A stretch of 64,000 nucleotides of DNA from Vandiemenella viatica (lineage: Eukaryota; Arthropoda; Insecta; Orthoptera; Morabidae), in assembly GCA_031002005.1 (NCBI GenBank), contig CM061920.1, positions 53,174,610-53,238,609 of the forward strand, given 5' to 3'. The notes under the pieces were generated by a model. It saw nothing but the letters and a program-made list of their open reading frames with translations. It was not told where the DNA came from and did no database searches. Below, piece by piece: positions 42,600-54,692 of the stretch (position 1 is the stretch's first letter; the number at the start of each line of letters is the position of its first letter). The position numbers and the translations under genes are program-made.

Positions 42600-44490
42600 T
42601 AATATGTATCCTCCCACCCATCTATTTTTGCATTTTCGAATTTTAATTTTAAATTACTTCAACATTTTTGATAAAATAATTCATTACTTCCCTTGGTAAC
42701 TTATTTCAATCCCTGACTCCCTTACAAACAAAACAAAAATTTTCCATCCCTGATGCATGAAATCGAGTGACATCTTGAGCTCGATCGTCTTTTTCCTTCC
42801 ACGCACTATTCCTAAATCTTCAAATAATATCCTTCCCAGCCACGTCACCAACATACGCCAAGTACACTCTCGTCAGCCACCTTCTGACTCCCAATCCAGC
42901 TCCTTTATCGTATCAGTTGCTGACTGGGTTTCTATAAACAATCCTAACTGCTCTCCTTTGCACGCTCTCCAACTCCTGTATTTGATAGCCAGAATGTGGG
43001 TCCCAAACTACACCAATTAATAGTAATGGCCTGACCAAAGTTTTCTAACAAAAATCGTTAACTTCTCTGGTACATCGCGTCATCACCTTCACCAGTAATA
43101 TTTTACTATCACCTGCCCAAAGTGTTCTACCCAGTTGAGTTTACTATCAAATGTTATGCCAAGATGTTTTCACTTCAAGCCTGCAACAAGCAATTCTGAC
43201 CTCACACTATAATCATAAGCAAACTTACTTTTTTTACCTATTTATCTAATAAGCTGACTCTTCTTGATACTTAGCTTCATTCCATATTGAACTACCGAGT
43301 AACATATTATATCCATGTGAACCTGCAGGTGTTCACAGTCTTCTTCCGTTTTTATCGTGCTATATACCATTACGTGATCTACAAACAATCTAAATTTTGA
43401 CGTCAACACAATCATTAATTAGAATAACGATTAGTAATGGTCCAAATACACTACCTAGCCACACTCCCATATTCACTTCCTACTCTAACGGGATTCTTTC
43501 TACGTTTCAGGACTTAATCTACCCAGCAACCACTCAAATAGTTTTCAACAATAGCCCACCAACTGAGATTCACATGAATATCCCTGTCTAAAGCCATGTG
43601 GTCGATTTGCAAACCCGTTTCTTTACCCACATACATTTCTGATGTAACTGCATATTAGTCTCCGCATCAGTTTGCCAATCACTCATGTAAAAGTAATCGG
43701 CATGTAATTTTCAACCCAATTAATCACCCCCCCCCCCATTTTTGAAACGGTATTACTATAGCTCTTTTTCCAGTCCTCTAGAAAGAAGAAGTATCCAGAC
43801 TCAATCATGATAATATATCTGATATCGTACCTTGTTATCTTTAATACATATGTAGTAATATCATCTACTCCGGCCCATTTGCGCTTTTTCAGCTTTCTTA
43901 CTTTCTTCATAATTTCATGAGGATCTATTTCAAACTTTGTAGCTTGCTCGTTTCTACTTATATGGAGAGGCTTGTCTTATTTACTCCGTCCCATCCCAGT
44001 AGGATAGTCCCTAGTGGTTTCAGTCAACCAGTTACTCTACGTCTCAGCCATTTTCAAATCCTCAACGTCTTCTCCATCCTTAACTACATTTGTCTGAATA
44101 CCTCCCCATACCCTCAGTTTCTTAACATAGCCATACAAATTTATGGATGTTTCAATGGTGCCGTTTCATGAATAATATTCTCCATATTTGGCTTCTCTTT
44201 TTGTTAATATTAATTCATTGTTTAGTTGTTTCAAATATTCCCTACTGCCTTACTACCTCTTAACCACGTTGTGTCCTCTTCCCACCAACCTCTTTAACCT
44301 CCACACTTCCCTGTTATAGTAATATTTCTCCGCCTGTTTTTATTATCTCTTTGAATTGAGTATTTCTCGGCTTGTCGCTACTAACAGCTGCCCTCTGAAC
44401 TCTTCCAACTGTACTAGTCTCTTCCTTCCATTTGATGATGTTTACTCTGAAATACTTCATTTATGAAATTCGCTTTGATTATTCTTCGTT
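42600..44490 (-). pseudogene. Heavily decayed CR1/L2-like LINE
   Basis: Reading the minus strand downward, reverse-transcriptase landmarks appear in the right order but in different frames. They are YYNREVWRLKRLV (about 44310), MKKVRKLKKRKWAGVDDITT (43910, equivalent of the KS-GPD-I motif), FLEDWKKS, NWVENYMPITFT (equivalent of ENYRPIT), GSVFGPLLIVILINDCVD (about 43465), FRLFVDH in place of the FADD site, LGITFDSKLNWVEHF (about 43165), RRAVRIVYRNP and TIKELDWES (about 42930), and R-D-NKLPREVMNYF (about 42690). The catalytic ADD is lost and there are many stops. It is an old, dead copy related to but distinct from the LINE at 30770. Confidence 0.75.
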
Positions 44491-44898
44491 CTTGCTTCAG
44501 ACCACGACTTACTTGTTCTTATCTCCGGCTGTTCTTGGAAAGATATGTTTCAATATTCATCTTCAGGAAATCACGACTAAGATATCTTCTAGTGTGATCC
44601 CCATTTCTTGAAAATCTCTTCCACCTCAGTGCTATCATTCCCCCCCCCCCCCCCAAAAAAAAATTTTGTCTGTAATATTTTTCATGTTTGTCACTAATTC
44701 TTCAATGTGGTATATTCTTCATTCACTGTTTTCTTTTATCGGGGAAATGATTCTTTCTCATCGCAAGGTATTGTGCAGTATACAGACTGTTAGGTTGGAT
44801 GATGGTGTAATAGTGTTTGGGCTATGCGTTAATGCATATCAATCTTTTGTCGGAGACGCCTTTGCAATGCCATTTCTATTTAGTGCATTCATTTTTTA
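44491..44898. other. Intergenic or decayed LINE 5' part; C/A homopolymer at 44640-44663
   Basis: Probably upstream sequence of the decayed LINE. No motif is certain. A run of C followed by A lies at 44640-44663. Confidence 0.3.
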
Positions 44899-45038
44899 AT
44901 GGCTTTACGGTAAGAAATTCGTCCATGAAGGAAACATCCCGGCATTCGCTGGAGTGATTCGAGGAAACCATGGAAAACCCAACTCTAGATGCCCGGACGG
45001 GGATTCGAACCAGCGTCTATCCATCACGCTTGGTGCCT
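44899..45038 (-). mobile_element. SINE family A copy, shortened
   Basis: The complement shows the B box GGTTCGAATCCCCGTCCGGG (45013-44994), GGTTTTCCATGGTTTCCTCG, CGAATGCCGGGATGTTTCC and a tail reduced to TAAAGCCAT. The segment CTTCCCATTCCTTG-CCTCTAATGACC is missing, an internal deletion. Confidence 0.75.
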
Positions 45039-45097
45039 GCTCATTCGTGATGTAAAGGTTTCTTTCTCGGAAATGTTGGATTCTTTCGACTCACCTA

Positions 45098-45495
45098 GGG
45101 GAGCGTGCATAAACTACGAGGCTCGGTCTGGAGGGGGGGGGGGGGGGAGGGCTTGGCTGGAAGGCTACGCAGCGCTACGTGGGGAGGATCGGAACCATGC
45201 CACGTAGCTTACCAGTCATATTATTTTTCACAGTTAAAATGAGGTACAGAACACACAACAGCATTTGAAATTCATTTCCTTTATTTAATTATCGCCGTAC
45301 GTAATTTACAATAGTCTGAGAACAGAAAACGGTAAACAATATTTTCTGGAATCAAAAGGGAAAAGCTACGTGCTACGTGGGGAGGGTAGGGGGTTATATG
45401 CAAAAGCCACGTCGGGCTGCGTGGGGAGGGGGGGGGGGGAGGGGAGGTTCACAGGAGGGCAAAATGGAGCTACGTGGTTTATGGACGTTCCCTAG
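45098..45495 (+). mobile_element. PIF/Harbinger-like MITE, copy 2
   Basis: The element is 45101-45492. Left end GGGAGCGTGCATAAACTACG, right end CTACGTGGTTTATGGACGTT followed by CCC. Flanking triplets are TAG (45098-45100, 45493-45495). The interior is homologous to 25249-25573, with extra G runs and a duplicated AAAAGCTACGTGCTACGTGG-type block. Confidence 0.8.
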
Positions 45496-45603
45496 GTGTT
45501 TCAACTTTTTCACTCGCTTGATTTTTCCATGACCTACCTACGTCTGTTAATATTGGTAATGAGCTGCGTTAAAGTTTTTTGTATTATTGTCTGCAGGTGT
45601 CAT

Positions 45604-45995
45604 ACACGCCTGTGTGGCTCAGTCGGTTTGGAGCGCCGGGCTCTGGGTAGGGGAGCTACAAAGGGGACAGGTTCGAGACCTGGTCCCCGCATACCGGCCG
45701 TCTTGATTGCAGTTTTTAGATGATTTCCCGCGATGATCTGGACGAATAATGGGACGATCCCCAATCTCCCGCCTCATAAACTAAATATTTCTCAAACAAA
45801 AATACACCCATCACTCAGAACACAATAATTACAAGTTTCACGGACGCATGCTAAACAGACCTTCAACTTCCAGGTGAAGTACGCCGGAACTAACAAACCC
45901 GACTTGATTTCGGCCAGGACACTAGTACAAGAAGGGGCCGGTGTCAAGTGTTTCTTAGCTGGCAGAATCGATGGAACAAATATTATGTGCGGGTG
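45604..45995 (+). mobile_element. SINE family B copy
   Basis: The tRNA-like head is strong: CGCCTGTGTGGCTCAGTCGG (A-box side) and GGTTCGAGACCTGG (B-box side, 45669-45682). The middle, GATGATTTCCCGCGATGATC, TGGACGAATAATGGGACGAT and CCCCAATC, is recognisably related to the core of family A (GGTTTCCC, CCAGGCGAATGCCGGGATG). The tail differs: CACTCAGAACACAATAATTA, AGTTTCACGGACGC. A second copy lies at 47718. Confidence 0.75.
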
Positions 45996-46210
45996 CTGTA
46001 TACGTGGAGCAGCCTGAGTTACTCTATAGCACACCCCGTTAGCGGCTTACAGACAGTGTCACCGGCTTCCACCTGACTAGGAGACGCAACAAGTAGACAC
46101 TGCACAATACAGCAACTCCCTCCAAGTAGGCAGACTCGCTCTCAGTTGCTGCTACGCAGCGCAGCTTTGATGGGATACACAGGGAGATATTCACAGAGCA
46201 CTGCACTCAT

Positions 46211-46275
46211 AATCCCGCCTCTAATGACCTTAGCCATCGACGAGGCGTAAAGCCATAAGTAAAAAAATTAAAAAG
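46211..46275 (+). mobile_element. SINE family A tail, 5'-truncated
   Basis: AATCCCGCCTCTAATGACCT, ATCGACGAGGCGTAAAGCCA, TAAGTAAAAAAATTAAAAA: only the last 65 bases of family A with its A-rich end. Confidence 0.7.
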
Positions 46276-47717
46276 TGCACTTATAAGTTGCAGTTGTGGT
46301 ATACTCAAAGCCGTATTTTATTTCAATTCGTTTAGCAACAACTACAATTTTTTTAAAAAAATCTTTACAATATTTTATTGAGACAAACAGTACAATACGT
46401 ACAGGACACTACCAGAAAAATTATTCTCTGATCTAAAATTAACAAGATCTGTATGTGAACAGACGTCTCCTGTGGAAGTTGTATACATCGAGTCCGTGGC
46501 ATACTGCAGCACGTAAGAACGTATATGAACAACATGGAATAACATGTCCTTGCGGTTTGGCTAAATACTATGTTATAGAAGGTATGACTGATTTATTCGC
46601 AAAGAAGATATCAACAGGACACGATGGAATTTCATGTTGCCGACACGCACTTTGTTTCACTCCTTCTTAGCAACTTGTGTAACCCTGGTAACGTAATATC
46701 TTCACTATGACGCCTGCCTAAATGAAGTGCTGCCTGATGATCGTCTGACACTAACCTCCTGCTTCACCATAAAAATTGCGCTTGTGCGTCTTTAAAAGGA
46801 CAGCAACATGGAATGTATGTAGATTTAATCTGCATTCAGGAAAACTTGCAATCAAAGCAGGATAAGAAATAGAAAAAAACTGTTTGTTTACAGTCTGTTT
46901 ATCCAGTCTTAAGGCGACGAAGAAAATTCCAGAGAGGAAATACACCTCACAGAAAGAATCTCTCCTACAGCCGGATGAATGAAATAATTTGTTGTTTCAT
47001 AACGGATTTGACTATGCAAGCTAAAGCCGTAACAGATAGTCGTTATATGCGTTCAAACCATCACATGTTTAGTTTCGATACCTCCAGCTGATAACGCACT
47101 GTTTCTTCTGAATTTAGTAGCCGTCTCTTAAGATAAATTTGTTTGTAAACCTGCAGTAACGCGATAGATGTCAATGACCTCGTGTTTTACAGGCTCACGG
47201 GAAAGGTCAGGGACCTGCAGTGTTTACCAACAGGTGCAGCCAGTAGACTCGGCGTCAGTGGATGGACAATCTCAACCACTTCATGACATCCTTATTCTGT
47301 ATTAGCATTCACTTGTGATATTTATAAAGATATACAGAATGGCAACCTGCTTTTTCGGAAAAACGATGTAATCTTTATTATAAAGAATCAAACTTTATTT
47401 TTGGTAGGTATACTTTGTCATAAACCTAAATTATGTGCAAATACTTTATTTCTCGTAAAATAGTAACAACATGTTAGTGCTTACGACAAAACGAAACGCA
47501 TGCTCTTGAATCAATTTTTGATGAGGATGATAATTAATCATTGATCGACGACACAACTCTATACATACTTGAAAAGACATGCGATAATTTATCAAATATA
47601 AAAATAATTGTATCCTACCTATGACCGAAAGAGTAATTAATGTAAAATGGGTGGTAGAGAGAATCAGTGTATCCGTAAATTTATTTAAAAAGGAATTGTT
47701 CAGTTATTTATAAATCT
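46276..47717. other. Intergenic, nothing recognised
   Basis: AT-rich with unrelated short open frames. At 47176-47240 a TTTTACAG and a later AACAGGTGCAG could act as acceptor and donor around 44 bases, but the piece is too short to call. Confidence 0.35.
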
Positions 47718-47960
47718 AGATTTAGCATGTGGTGCCACCACATTGGAGTACACAGATACAACGGAGCCGCGTTCAGATCCCTCCATATTAGACGGATTCC
47801 CGTAATCATCTAGATGAACGCTGGGACTGTCCCCAATTTCACAACTCAGAAAACAAACACTTATCATACACGATAATAGTTTCACAAACCACGTGGGGAC
47901 TCCGCCATTAGGATAATGCTCAAGACTCAGGCGGAAGAGACTAGGAATTAACTCACGCCC
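47718..47960 (+). mobile_element. SINE family B copy, older
   Basis: Aligned with 45604-45995. The head is decayed (GCGTTCAGATCCC for the B box). The core matches as GACGGATTCCCGTAATCATC, TAGATGAACGCTGGGACTGT and CCCCAATTTC. The tail matches as CAACTCAGAAAACAAACACT, ATAGTTTCACAAACCACGTG. Confidence 0.65.
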
Positions 47961-49340
47961 TAAACAAGAGATAAGAAGCATGCCGCAAACAGAATGAATT
48001 TGTATACTGGAATTGAATTGATTGTAAAGTACCGTGGAAATTTAATAAAACCAACACTATAACAGAAGAAATAACCAGTTTGAGTTCGCAAGCATGCCTA
48101 ATTATTAGGGTGGCGCAATCAATAGTTGAGCAAAGAAGAGAGAGTGTAGTCTTGGAAAGCTGAAATTGCATGAACTGGGTTTTTTAAAAGTTGATTAATA
48201 TAATTTTATATGCGAGAATGTCAATGTAGAACGAGTATAAGCACAACGAAAATGAATGTTCCATACTACAGCACCATATCAAAGCAATAGTCTGACCAAA
48301 GTTTTGCAAACTATAGAGTAATTTTTTGAAACCGGTGAATGTGCTAGAATCCGAGAAACAACAAATCTTGAGAACCCTGCGACTTCCTGGTCGTTGTAGC
48401 GTATAAGGAAGTGATCTGCCAACACGAAATACACAAGATTACCCTAATGAGGTGACGCGCAACACTCGAGAAAGACGTATTTACAGTGCAGACACACATG
48501 AATATGTACGCCGCACCAAACAACACGTTCCGTCAAATACGCATCTCAGTAGCTAGCACACAAGGAAAACATCACATGTTTACTGTTACTGAGACGAGAT
48601 CAATCAGAGTCTTCGTGCGGAAAGTTAGTTCTACATCTCGGTGTTCAAGAAACATACACCTCAGGCAGCTAGGGAGAGCTTGGTCAATACCGATGTACGA
48701 GACTCGGCAAACTAGCCGCTACTGTTTATGTCAAGAATCTACATTACTGATAGGAGGGACGAGGGGTTTGATTCAGCGGATGACAACAGAGCAAGGCCAG
48801 GGTGCTACGCAGTCTACTGAGCTCCAGACGTCGAGGCCTTCACTCATCTCTCCTGCCAAATTAAGAACTAACCGCTCACAAGTAACAACATTTCTCCTGA
48901 TTACTAGCAAATACATCTTTTACATTCTTATCTACAATTCCACATCCTTATTCCTTTTGTTTCAGAGTCTCTATAGCAGATTTGTTTAAATCACATCAGG
49001 CATTTAACAATAAAGTTTGTTGTTTATATGAGTTTACTATCTGTTCAGCAATTTTGGTTTAGAAGTACTATGTTGAAATTTACAAACATATAAAACTGTA
49101 AACATATCGTGGTTAAGGTCAACCCACTCAGAACTATCCTTAACTACAGGAAGATTTCTGATAAACTTACAACAACAATACCGTCAGCAATAAAAACAAT
49201 ATCAAAAGTTACATTCGTTTGCAATAGTTACACTCGCGTTCATATACTACGTTTTAAAAGATTAGTATTTTGGTACATTGAACTAAAATGCAATTACTTA
49301 CAGGTAAAAAAACAATCTGAAGATTGGAGACCATATGTGA
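47961..49340. other. Intergenic with a possible LINE scrap at 48190-48345
   Basis: On the minus strand AAAACTTTGGTCAGACTATT followed by GCTTTGATATGGTGCTGTAG reads roughly KTLVRLLL-YGAVVWN. This resembles the LV-P-L-Y---VW motif of LINE reverse transcriptases and matches AAAACTTTGGTCAGGCCATT in the decayed LINE near 43040. No gene elsewhere. Confidence 0.35.
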
Positions 49341-49566
49341 GCGTGTGTGGTGGGTGTGTGGTAACACTCTCGCCTCGCATTCGGTAGGACGCGAGTTCAA
49401 ATCCCCTTCTGGGATTTTCCATGGTTTCCCCAATCACTCCAGACGAATGCCGGGATGCTTCCTTTAAAAGGCCATGACCGAATTCCTTCCCGCTCCTTGC
49501 ACCTCATCCTTTCCCGCCTCTAATGACCTCAACGTCGAAGAGGCGTAAAGCTATAAGAAGAAAAAA
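49341..49566 (+). mobile_element. SINE family A copy
   Basis: Head GCGTGTGTGGTGGGTGTGTG, CTCGCCTCGCATTCGG and a slightly changed B box (GAGTTCAAATCCCC). Core GATTTTCCATGGTTTCCCCA, CTCCAGACGAATGCCGGGAT, AAAAGGCCATGACCGAATTC. Tail CCTCTAATGACCTCAACGTC, GAAGAGGCGTAAAGC and an A-rich end. Confidence 0.85.
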
Positions 49567-49747
49567 TGCGAAAATCCGTTTTTGTGATTCATGGTACATC
49601 TCACATTATTTACTACATCAGAATGAGTGTGTGAAAGAATATCATCTGGATTAAGATGTGTATTTCACCTAGTTCGCCTGGCCGTTTTAACTGTTTCAAA
49701 GGATTATGCACCAGGTACTTCACTGGCCTGTAGGGTTATCAACTGAC

Positions 49748-49980
49748 TGGCGCCGGCCTCGGCAGCGTGGGGCAAGTGAGGCAGGAGTCGCCGGTTCGAG
49801 TCCGATAGAGGGCATGAGTTGTTTGAACTAAGTGATGTGTTCGTAATGTGTTGTCCTTTCACTTTGAGATTATCAACAACACTAGAAGAGTCTAGTATAA
49901 TTGAGGAAAATGAAAGAGCAACGGAGATGATGCTGGCTGAATGACTACAAAGCCGAATGCCATTAAAAAACACTGGCTGG
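49748..49980 (+). mobile_element. SINE family C copy
   Basis: Head with GGCGCCGGCCTCGGCAGCGT and B box CCGGTTCGAGTCCG (49791-49804), then AGAGGGCATGAGTTG. Tail GAATGCCATTAAAAAACA. Matches 8168-8402 in head and tail. Confidence 0.7.
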
Positions 49981-51204
49981 CACATGTGACGTTAGTTCGC
50001 ACACGCGCGTGTCGCGGGCCAGCTGTAGCCACTAGACAGACAGGTGCGTGTAAATACCACGGTCTGACTCAGACGGGGCTGCCGGCCAGGTAGGAAGGCG
50101 AGACACCGGGCCAACTAGGACACGAGGTAGAAATACACTCGCCGCAACGTTTGCAAACTCCGCTCTAGCTTACATCTATGCAAAACAGACCTCTCTAACC
50201 TTTCTAATTTAATTGCTATGGAGCATATGCTCTGGTTGTAACTAACCCACTCAAATATTATCTCATATTTACTTTTTATCTTAAATAAATTCTCCCATCT
50301 ATTTTTGGCCTTTACGAATTTTAATTCTTCCGTCCAATTTATCAGACACATAAAATTACCTCAGACCTAATTAAAGGATTTTTCATAAAATAAACCACAT
50401 GAAATTTGAAATCAGATGACCAGAAATCCCAGAATAATACTTCAACATGTAAAAGATGGAAACACATGGTGGATGAACGAGGTTTATTGTTCTTTCATGT
50501 CCAAGCCACCTTTTACTACTCGTCTCAAGTTCGAATAGAACCTCGGCCCTGTAGATTGTACACGTCTCGCATCCGATATCTACAGTAAAAACATGAATGT
50601 TTTGAACAACACTCGCTAAGTTATAAACAGCAAAATAAGGTGAAAGGCGCACGGCGGAATAGTGTGAGTTGTACAATAATATACGTAGATACAATATGCA
50701 GTGGATCGCACGGTTGTAGAAATTTGCTACAATGAAACAGTGAGAATTGGTGTTTACTGTAAACATTCAAATGCGATATATAAATTGTGACACACTCTTC
50801 TCAGTACAGTTAAGTGTCTTGAAATATTGTAAGTATAAATCATTCCCAGTCCCACACAAAAAAGCTGAAAGCTTGTCTCAACTAGGAGATAAGACTAGGA
50901 AAGTGCTGATGCGCAGAATGCGGTGCACAAAATATGCAGTTTCAAACATACAAGTTAGATGGGTTCCCGATAAAAAAAAAAAGTAACTCGTGCCACAACC
51001 AGAAGAATAGTTGTATACTCCGGAAAAAAGTATATAAGCCTAGTTTGGTGGAGGTAGGACAGCCAGCTCCTTTTCTGGCAGATAGCGGAAACTTTCTAAC
51101 TTGAAAGCCTTATCACAGAAAATATTCCAGCGTATTTCACATTAACAAACCAGCTTTGCCAGACACCACAAAAATATAAAATTTGCTATACTTAAGTAAA
51201 CAAA
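49981..51204. other. Intergenic; possible LINE 3' scrap at 50220-50400
   Basis: CTATTTTTGGCCTTTACGAA with TTTTAATTC near 50300-50332 matches the end of the decayed LINE at about 42625-42650 in the same orientation (minus). GC-rich patch at 49985-50115. No host gene seen. Confidence 0.35.
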
Positions 51205-52427
51205 AACACTGAGGTGCAAAGATGCGAATAACCAGATGGCGGTAGAACGGCAGAAGAAACGTATAATTGTGCCGGGGCTTTCATTAGCACTCTCGTGAGT
51301 CGCGTGAAAGGCTTCCTAACATGATTACGGCGCACGAGGTAAATCAACAGACATGATGGCAGTAGACAATAGGGGCATTCAACATTCCTCGATCCACAGC
51401 GTTAAGAATGTGCTATGAATACGTAGAATGATGAAACTAAGGAAAATGGAAGCGGCTTGGAGGCGATATAAATAATAAGGGAAAGGGAAATTAACCCACC
51501 AATACCAAAGTTGACAGCTGCGATGAAAGAAAACATGAAAGGCGGACAAACAAATATACAATATTTCGGTAATGACCTTCAAGTAGTACAGAAACGGGCC
51601 ATTAGGTTCTGGACGTGTCCGCACACAGAACATCACCCAGTGACTATGTACATGACAATGACAATGTACATAATGTCCGACATTACCTCGAACCAAGGAC
51701 AACGCAGTGGCCGACCACGTCTACTTCATGACCGACACCAGTGACGTCTGTGTTGACAGGCAGGGAACACTGCGTTAAGTAACAGCAACACTCAACGTGG
51801 GACGTGAGACTGACGTCAGCGTGTGGTCAGTTCAGTGTCGATGGGATATGGCAGCAGAAGACCGATACAAGAGCTTCTGCTAACAAAACGCCATCGCCGA
51901 CAGCGCCTCTCCAGGGAACTTGAAAAAATCGGTTATACCCTAGATGACTGGGAAAAAAATTGCATGATGAAATTAGTCACGATTCCACTTGGTAAGAGCT
52001 GATGGTAGGATTCGAATGTGGCACAGACCCCACTATGCTACGAAGCCAGGTTGTCAGAAAGACCGGTCCAAGCTGATGGTAGCTCAGTTCTGTTATGCGC
52101 TTTGTTTACACGGCGTGGACTGGAATTAATGGTCAAACTAAACCAACCACTGACTGCAAACGGTAACGTTCAGTTATTTCGACACCATTTGCAGCCATTC
52201 ATGGCCTTCACGTTCCAAAATAACGATGAACTTGTCGAAGATGATAATGCTGCATGTCGCCAGGCCAAAATCATTCACCCCTGGTTTGAGGAACATTCCG
52301 AAGAATGCCACCGAATGATACGACAACCCAGATCGAAAGACATGAATCCAATCTAACATACGTGGGACATGATCGAAAGGTAAGTTCGTGTGTACCATTA
52401 TGCACGGGCAACACTTTGGCAAAGAAT
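51205..52427 (+). pseudogene. Tc1-like transposon, decayed transposase
   Basis: Starts with the ACTGAGGTGCAAAGATGCG end region, CAGATGGCGG and TCGTGAGTCGCGTGAAAGG. An insertion of unrelated DNA (about 51420-51680) splits the N-terminal region. Downstream the transposase is legible in pieces: DDNAACRQAKIIHPWFEEHS (about 52231, equivalent of the DNAP-HRA motif with the second catalytic Asp) and PRSKDMNPI, a stop, then TYVGHD in one frame or WDMIER in another (equivalent of SPDLNPIEH-W). The third catalytic residue region therefore carries a stop. Several frameshifts. Truncated near 52427, with no right terminus seen. Confidence 0.75.
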
Positions 52428-53019
52428 AATAGGTTCAGTGTACAGCTGACCGAACTGCTCAACAATAAAATCCAAAACAACAGAAATAAAATAACGGACA
52501 CACCAGTATCCTGAATCAAACTAACTAAACAATGATACACAATAAACTACGTTAGTAAACCTATATAATAACTAATACATTCAAGTAATACCACTCGCAT
52601 TCGGGACAAAGAAAAGTACCAACAGTATCAACATTGGCTACATAAAAGAATTCCATTGTAAGGTGCAAACAATACATGAGAGTTATAATATATAGAAACC
52701 ACTCAACATTTACGGAACACTCATTAGACCACAACCGCCAAAATATAGACACAAATGAAAATAATAAAAATAAACAAGCACCTGAATCAGTTACTTATAT
52801 TTCAAGAACGTTATCACGTACTCAAAGTCACAGCAAAAAGGAAAACTGTATTTAAGGAATTCACCAATTCAACTAATAAAGTGTTATTCAAAACAGAATA
52901 CAAAAACCACGACATACAAAAAACACCATTAAATCACAATAGCAGTCACAATCACACAAACAGAGATACTTTGACACCGCAGAGCACAGATACAATAACT
53001 CAAGTAAGAACTAAGAGTT
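52428..53019. other. Intergenic, perhaps upstream part of a decayed fold-back relative
   Basis: A-rich with many short words in common with the next feature, but no motif can be named. Confidence 0.3.
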
Positions 53020-53300
53020 AGCAACACCGTATACATAAAGTACTGTTCCTGACCAAGAAGTAACTGATACTACCCAGCCAGCAACTAAGTAGAACGTACT
53101 TACACAATGTAAGTGATGTACACAGACATTGTAATTCTGCCATAATAACAATTTGTTCAAGTGATGACGCCCCACAAGTCAAGAGCGAAAGGAGTTTGGG
53201 GATAATCAATTAGTCAAAAAACAGATGTTAATACAAAGTGTTTACAAACCTTGAAGAAGCAACTGCGGAGAAATGTCCAACAACCAAGTTATGCCTGTAG
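53020..53300 (+). mobile_element. Decayed relative of fold-back element 1
   Basis: ATACATAAAGTACTGTTCCT matches GCATAAAGTGCTGTTCC at 10089. GATGACGCCCCACAAGTCAA, GAGCGAAAGGAGTTTGGGGA at 53163-53202 match the hammerhead region at 10438-10476, with the GAAACGCGT word lost. GAAGCAACTGCGGAGAAATG at 53256 matches the shared 3' terminus (AGCAACTGCGGAAACATGG) of the fold-back family. It is an old copy without a visible TSD. Confidence 0.5.
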
Positions 53301-53871
53301 AGGTCGAAATATAGTTGACAGAAATGAATGGCTCGAAAGAATCCAAAGCACTCTATTTTAAACAAGTCGCCAGACCCTGTTGTGATCCCTGGCGCCTCGC
53401 CCTCACTATCTACTCGTCTTACAAGGTTCCATTACAAATTCATAACTCATACCTTCATTAAACATACTTCCTTCGTAATCAAGTTCGTTTCAATAACAGT
53501 ATTATTCGTATTATTGTGTCACAGAAACACTTCATTTACGACTTGAAATCACAAAGCACAAGGCTCTAGCGGGTACTCGTTTTACTGCGAGTTAGTAACC
53601 TCAGAAAAGCACCTTCGGGAACAAGTCTGCCTGGTGTGTACAATGAAACTTTGTTCCGCATTGTAGGCGCAACCAGTACCCTACCAACATCAAATCGCCG
53701 AGGAACAAATTAAACGTTATTTTATTTGTAGTTCTCGTAAAAATCTATGTATTTACTGAAGCAGCACAACAATGATGTATTCAAGTATATTATGAATGTA
53801 TTCAAGTTGTCTATCCACCATTTGGTGCCTAACTTAACTACCATTTTACAGAAAATTATTTGGCTAACGAA
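53301..53871. other. Intergenic, nothing recognised
   Basis: No feature seen. Confidence 0.35.
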
Positions 53872-53990
53872 CAGTCTTGTGGCTCAGTGATTAAGTCATC
53901 TGACCATTCGAAAGGTCACCGGTTCTAATCCCGGTATCGGTATCGGAGACTGTGAACCATCAAAGAGTTGTAGCGTAGTTCACATATACA
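53872..53990 (+). mobile_element. SINE family D head, plus strand
   Basis: GTCTTGTGGCTCAGTGATTA (A-box side), TTCGAAAGGTCACCGGTTCT and AATCCCGGTATCGG (B box GGTTCTAATCC, one change from GGTTCGAATCC). It aligns with the minus-strand heads at 845-925. The stem pairing expected of a functional tRNA is absent. Confidence 0.6.
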
Positions 53991-54475
53991 AATGGAGGAC
54001 TATTTAAGGACCTCCGGAAATTCCAGTCGAAACTGAGATTCGAGACGAGGACATACAGGCACACCATACCGCAGGACCTCGCTGCGACATTTTGATATAT
54101 TTGCAATGATTGCACAATACTGAAAATTCACCGATAGTACGAGGTACTCTCGAATTGGAGGTTTATCTGTTAAACTTACATGCTCAGAAGCCAACGATGA
54201 TATCAAGACTAGGAGAGGAGCTATTTTGAGGATATATAGGGTGTCTGCATGTTGCCTTGTCCTTTGTTCGCATGACACCGTGTTACGCCGCTGTGAAAGT
54301 GTTACGGGAGTCCCCGGAATAGACAGACGAGGCCGCCCGCCGCAGAGTCTATTTAAACTAAGCTAATTGCTGTCGCGGCCAATGACTGCTCGGGCCAACT
54401 GGAGACCATCAACAAACACAGATACACAGCTGTAAGCAGCCATAAAACGTTTCGAACGGCATGCGTGAGGTTTGT
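53991..54475. other. Intergenic, nothing recognised
   Basis: No feature seen. Confidence 0.35.
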
Positions 54476-54692
54476 CTTCTTATGGCTTTACTCCTCGTCA
54501 ACGTCGAAGTAATCGGAGGCGGGAAAAGAACGGGACGGAATTCTGCCATGTTTTCTTAAAAGAACGATCGCGTTACTCAACTGGAGTGATTTCGGGAAAT
54601 CTTGAAAACCCGAAATCTGGATGGCCGGAAGGGAATTCGAACCTGCGTCCTCCCAATGCGAGATCGGCTGGGTTCGGTGAACGCGTTAGGAT
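54476..54692 (-). mobile_element. SINE family A copy
   Basis: Complement: B box GGTTCGAATTCCC (54645-54633), CCATCCAGATTTCGGGTTTT, GATTTCCCGAAATCACTCCA, tail CCTCCGATTACTTCGACGTT, GACGAGGAGTAAAGCCATAA. Full length with scattered changes. Confidence 0.75.

Noticed and set aside
47176..47240. Possible 44-base exon between TTTTACAG and GTGCAG
   Set aside because: Too short, no reading-frame evidence and a weak donor.
51420..51680. LQVVQKRAIRFW resembling a LINE reverse-transcriptase segment inside the Tc1 remnant
   Set aside because: A single short match. It may be a LINE scrap that inserted into the Tc1 copy, but there is not enough to call.
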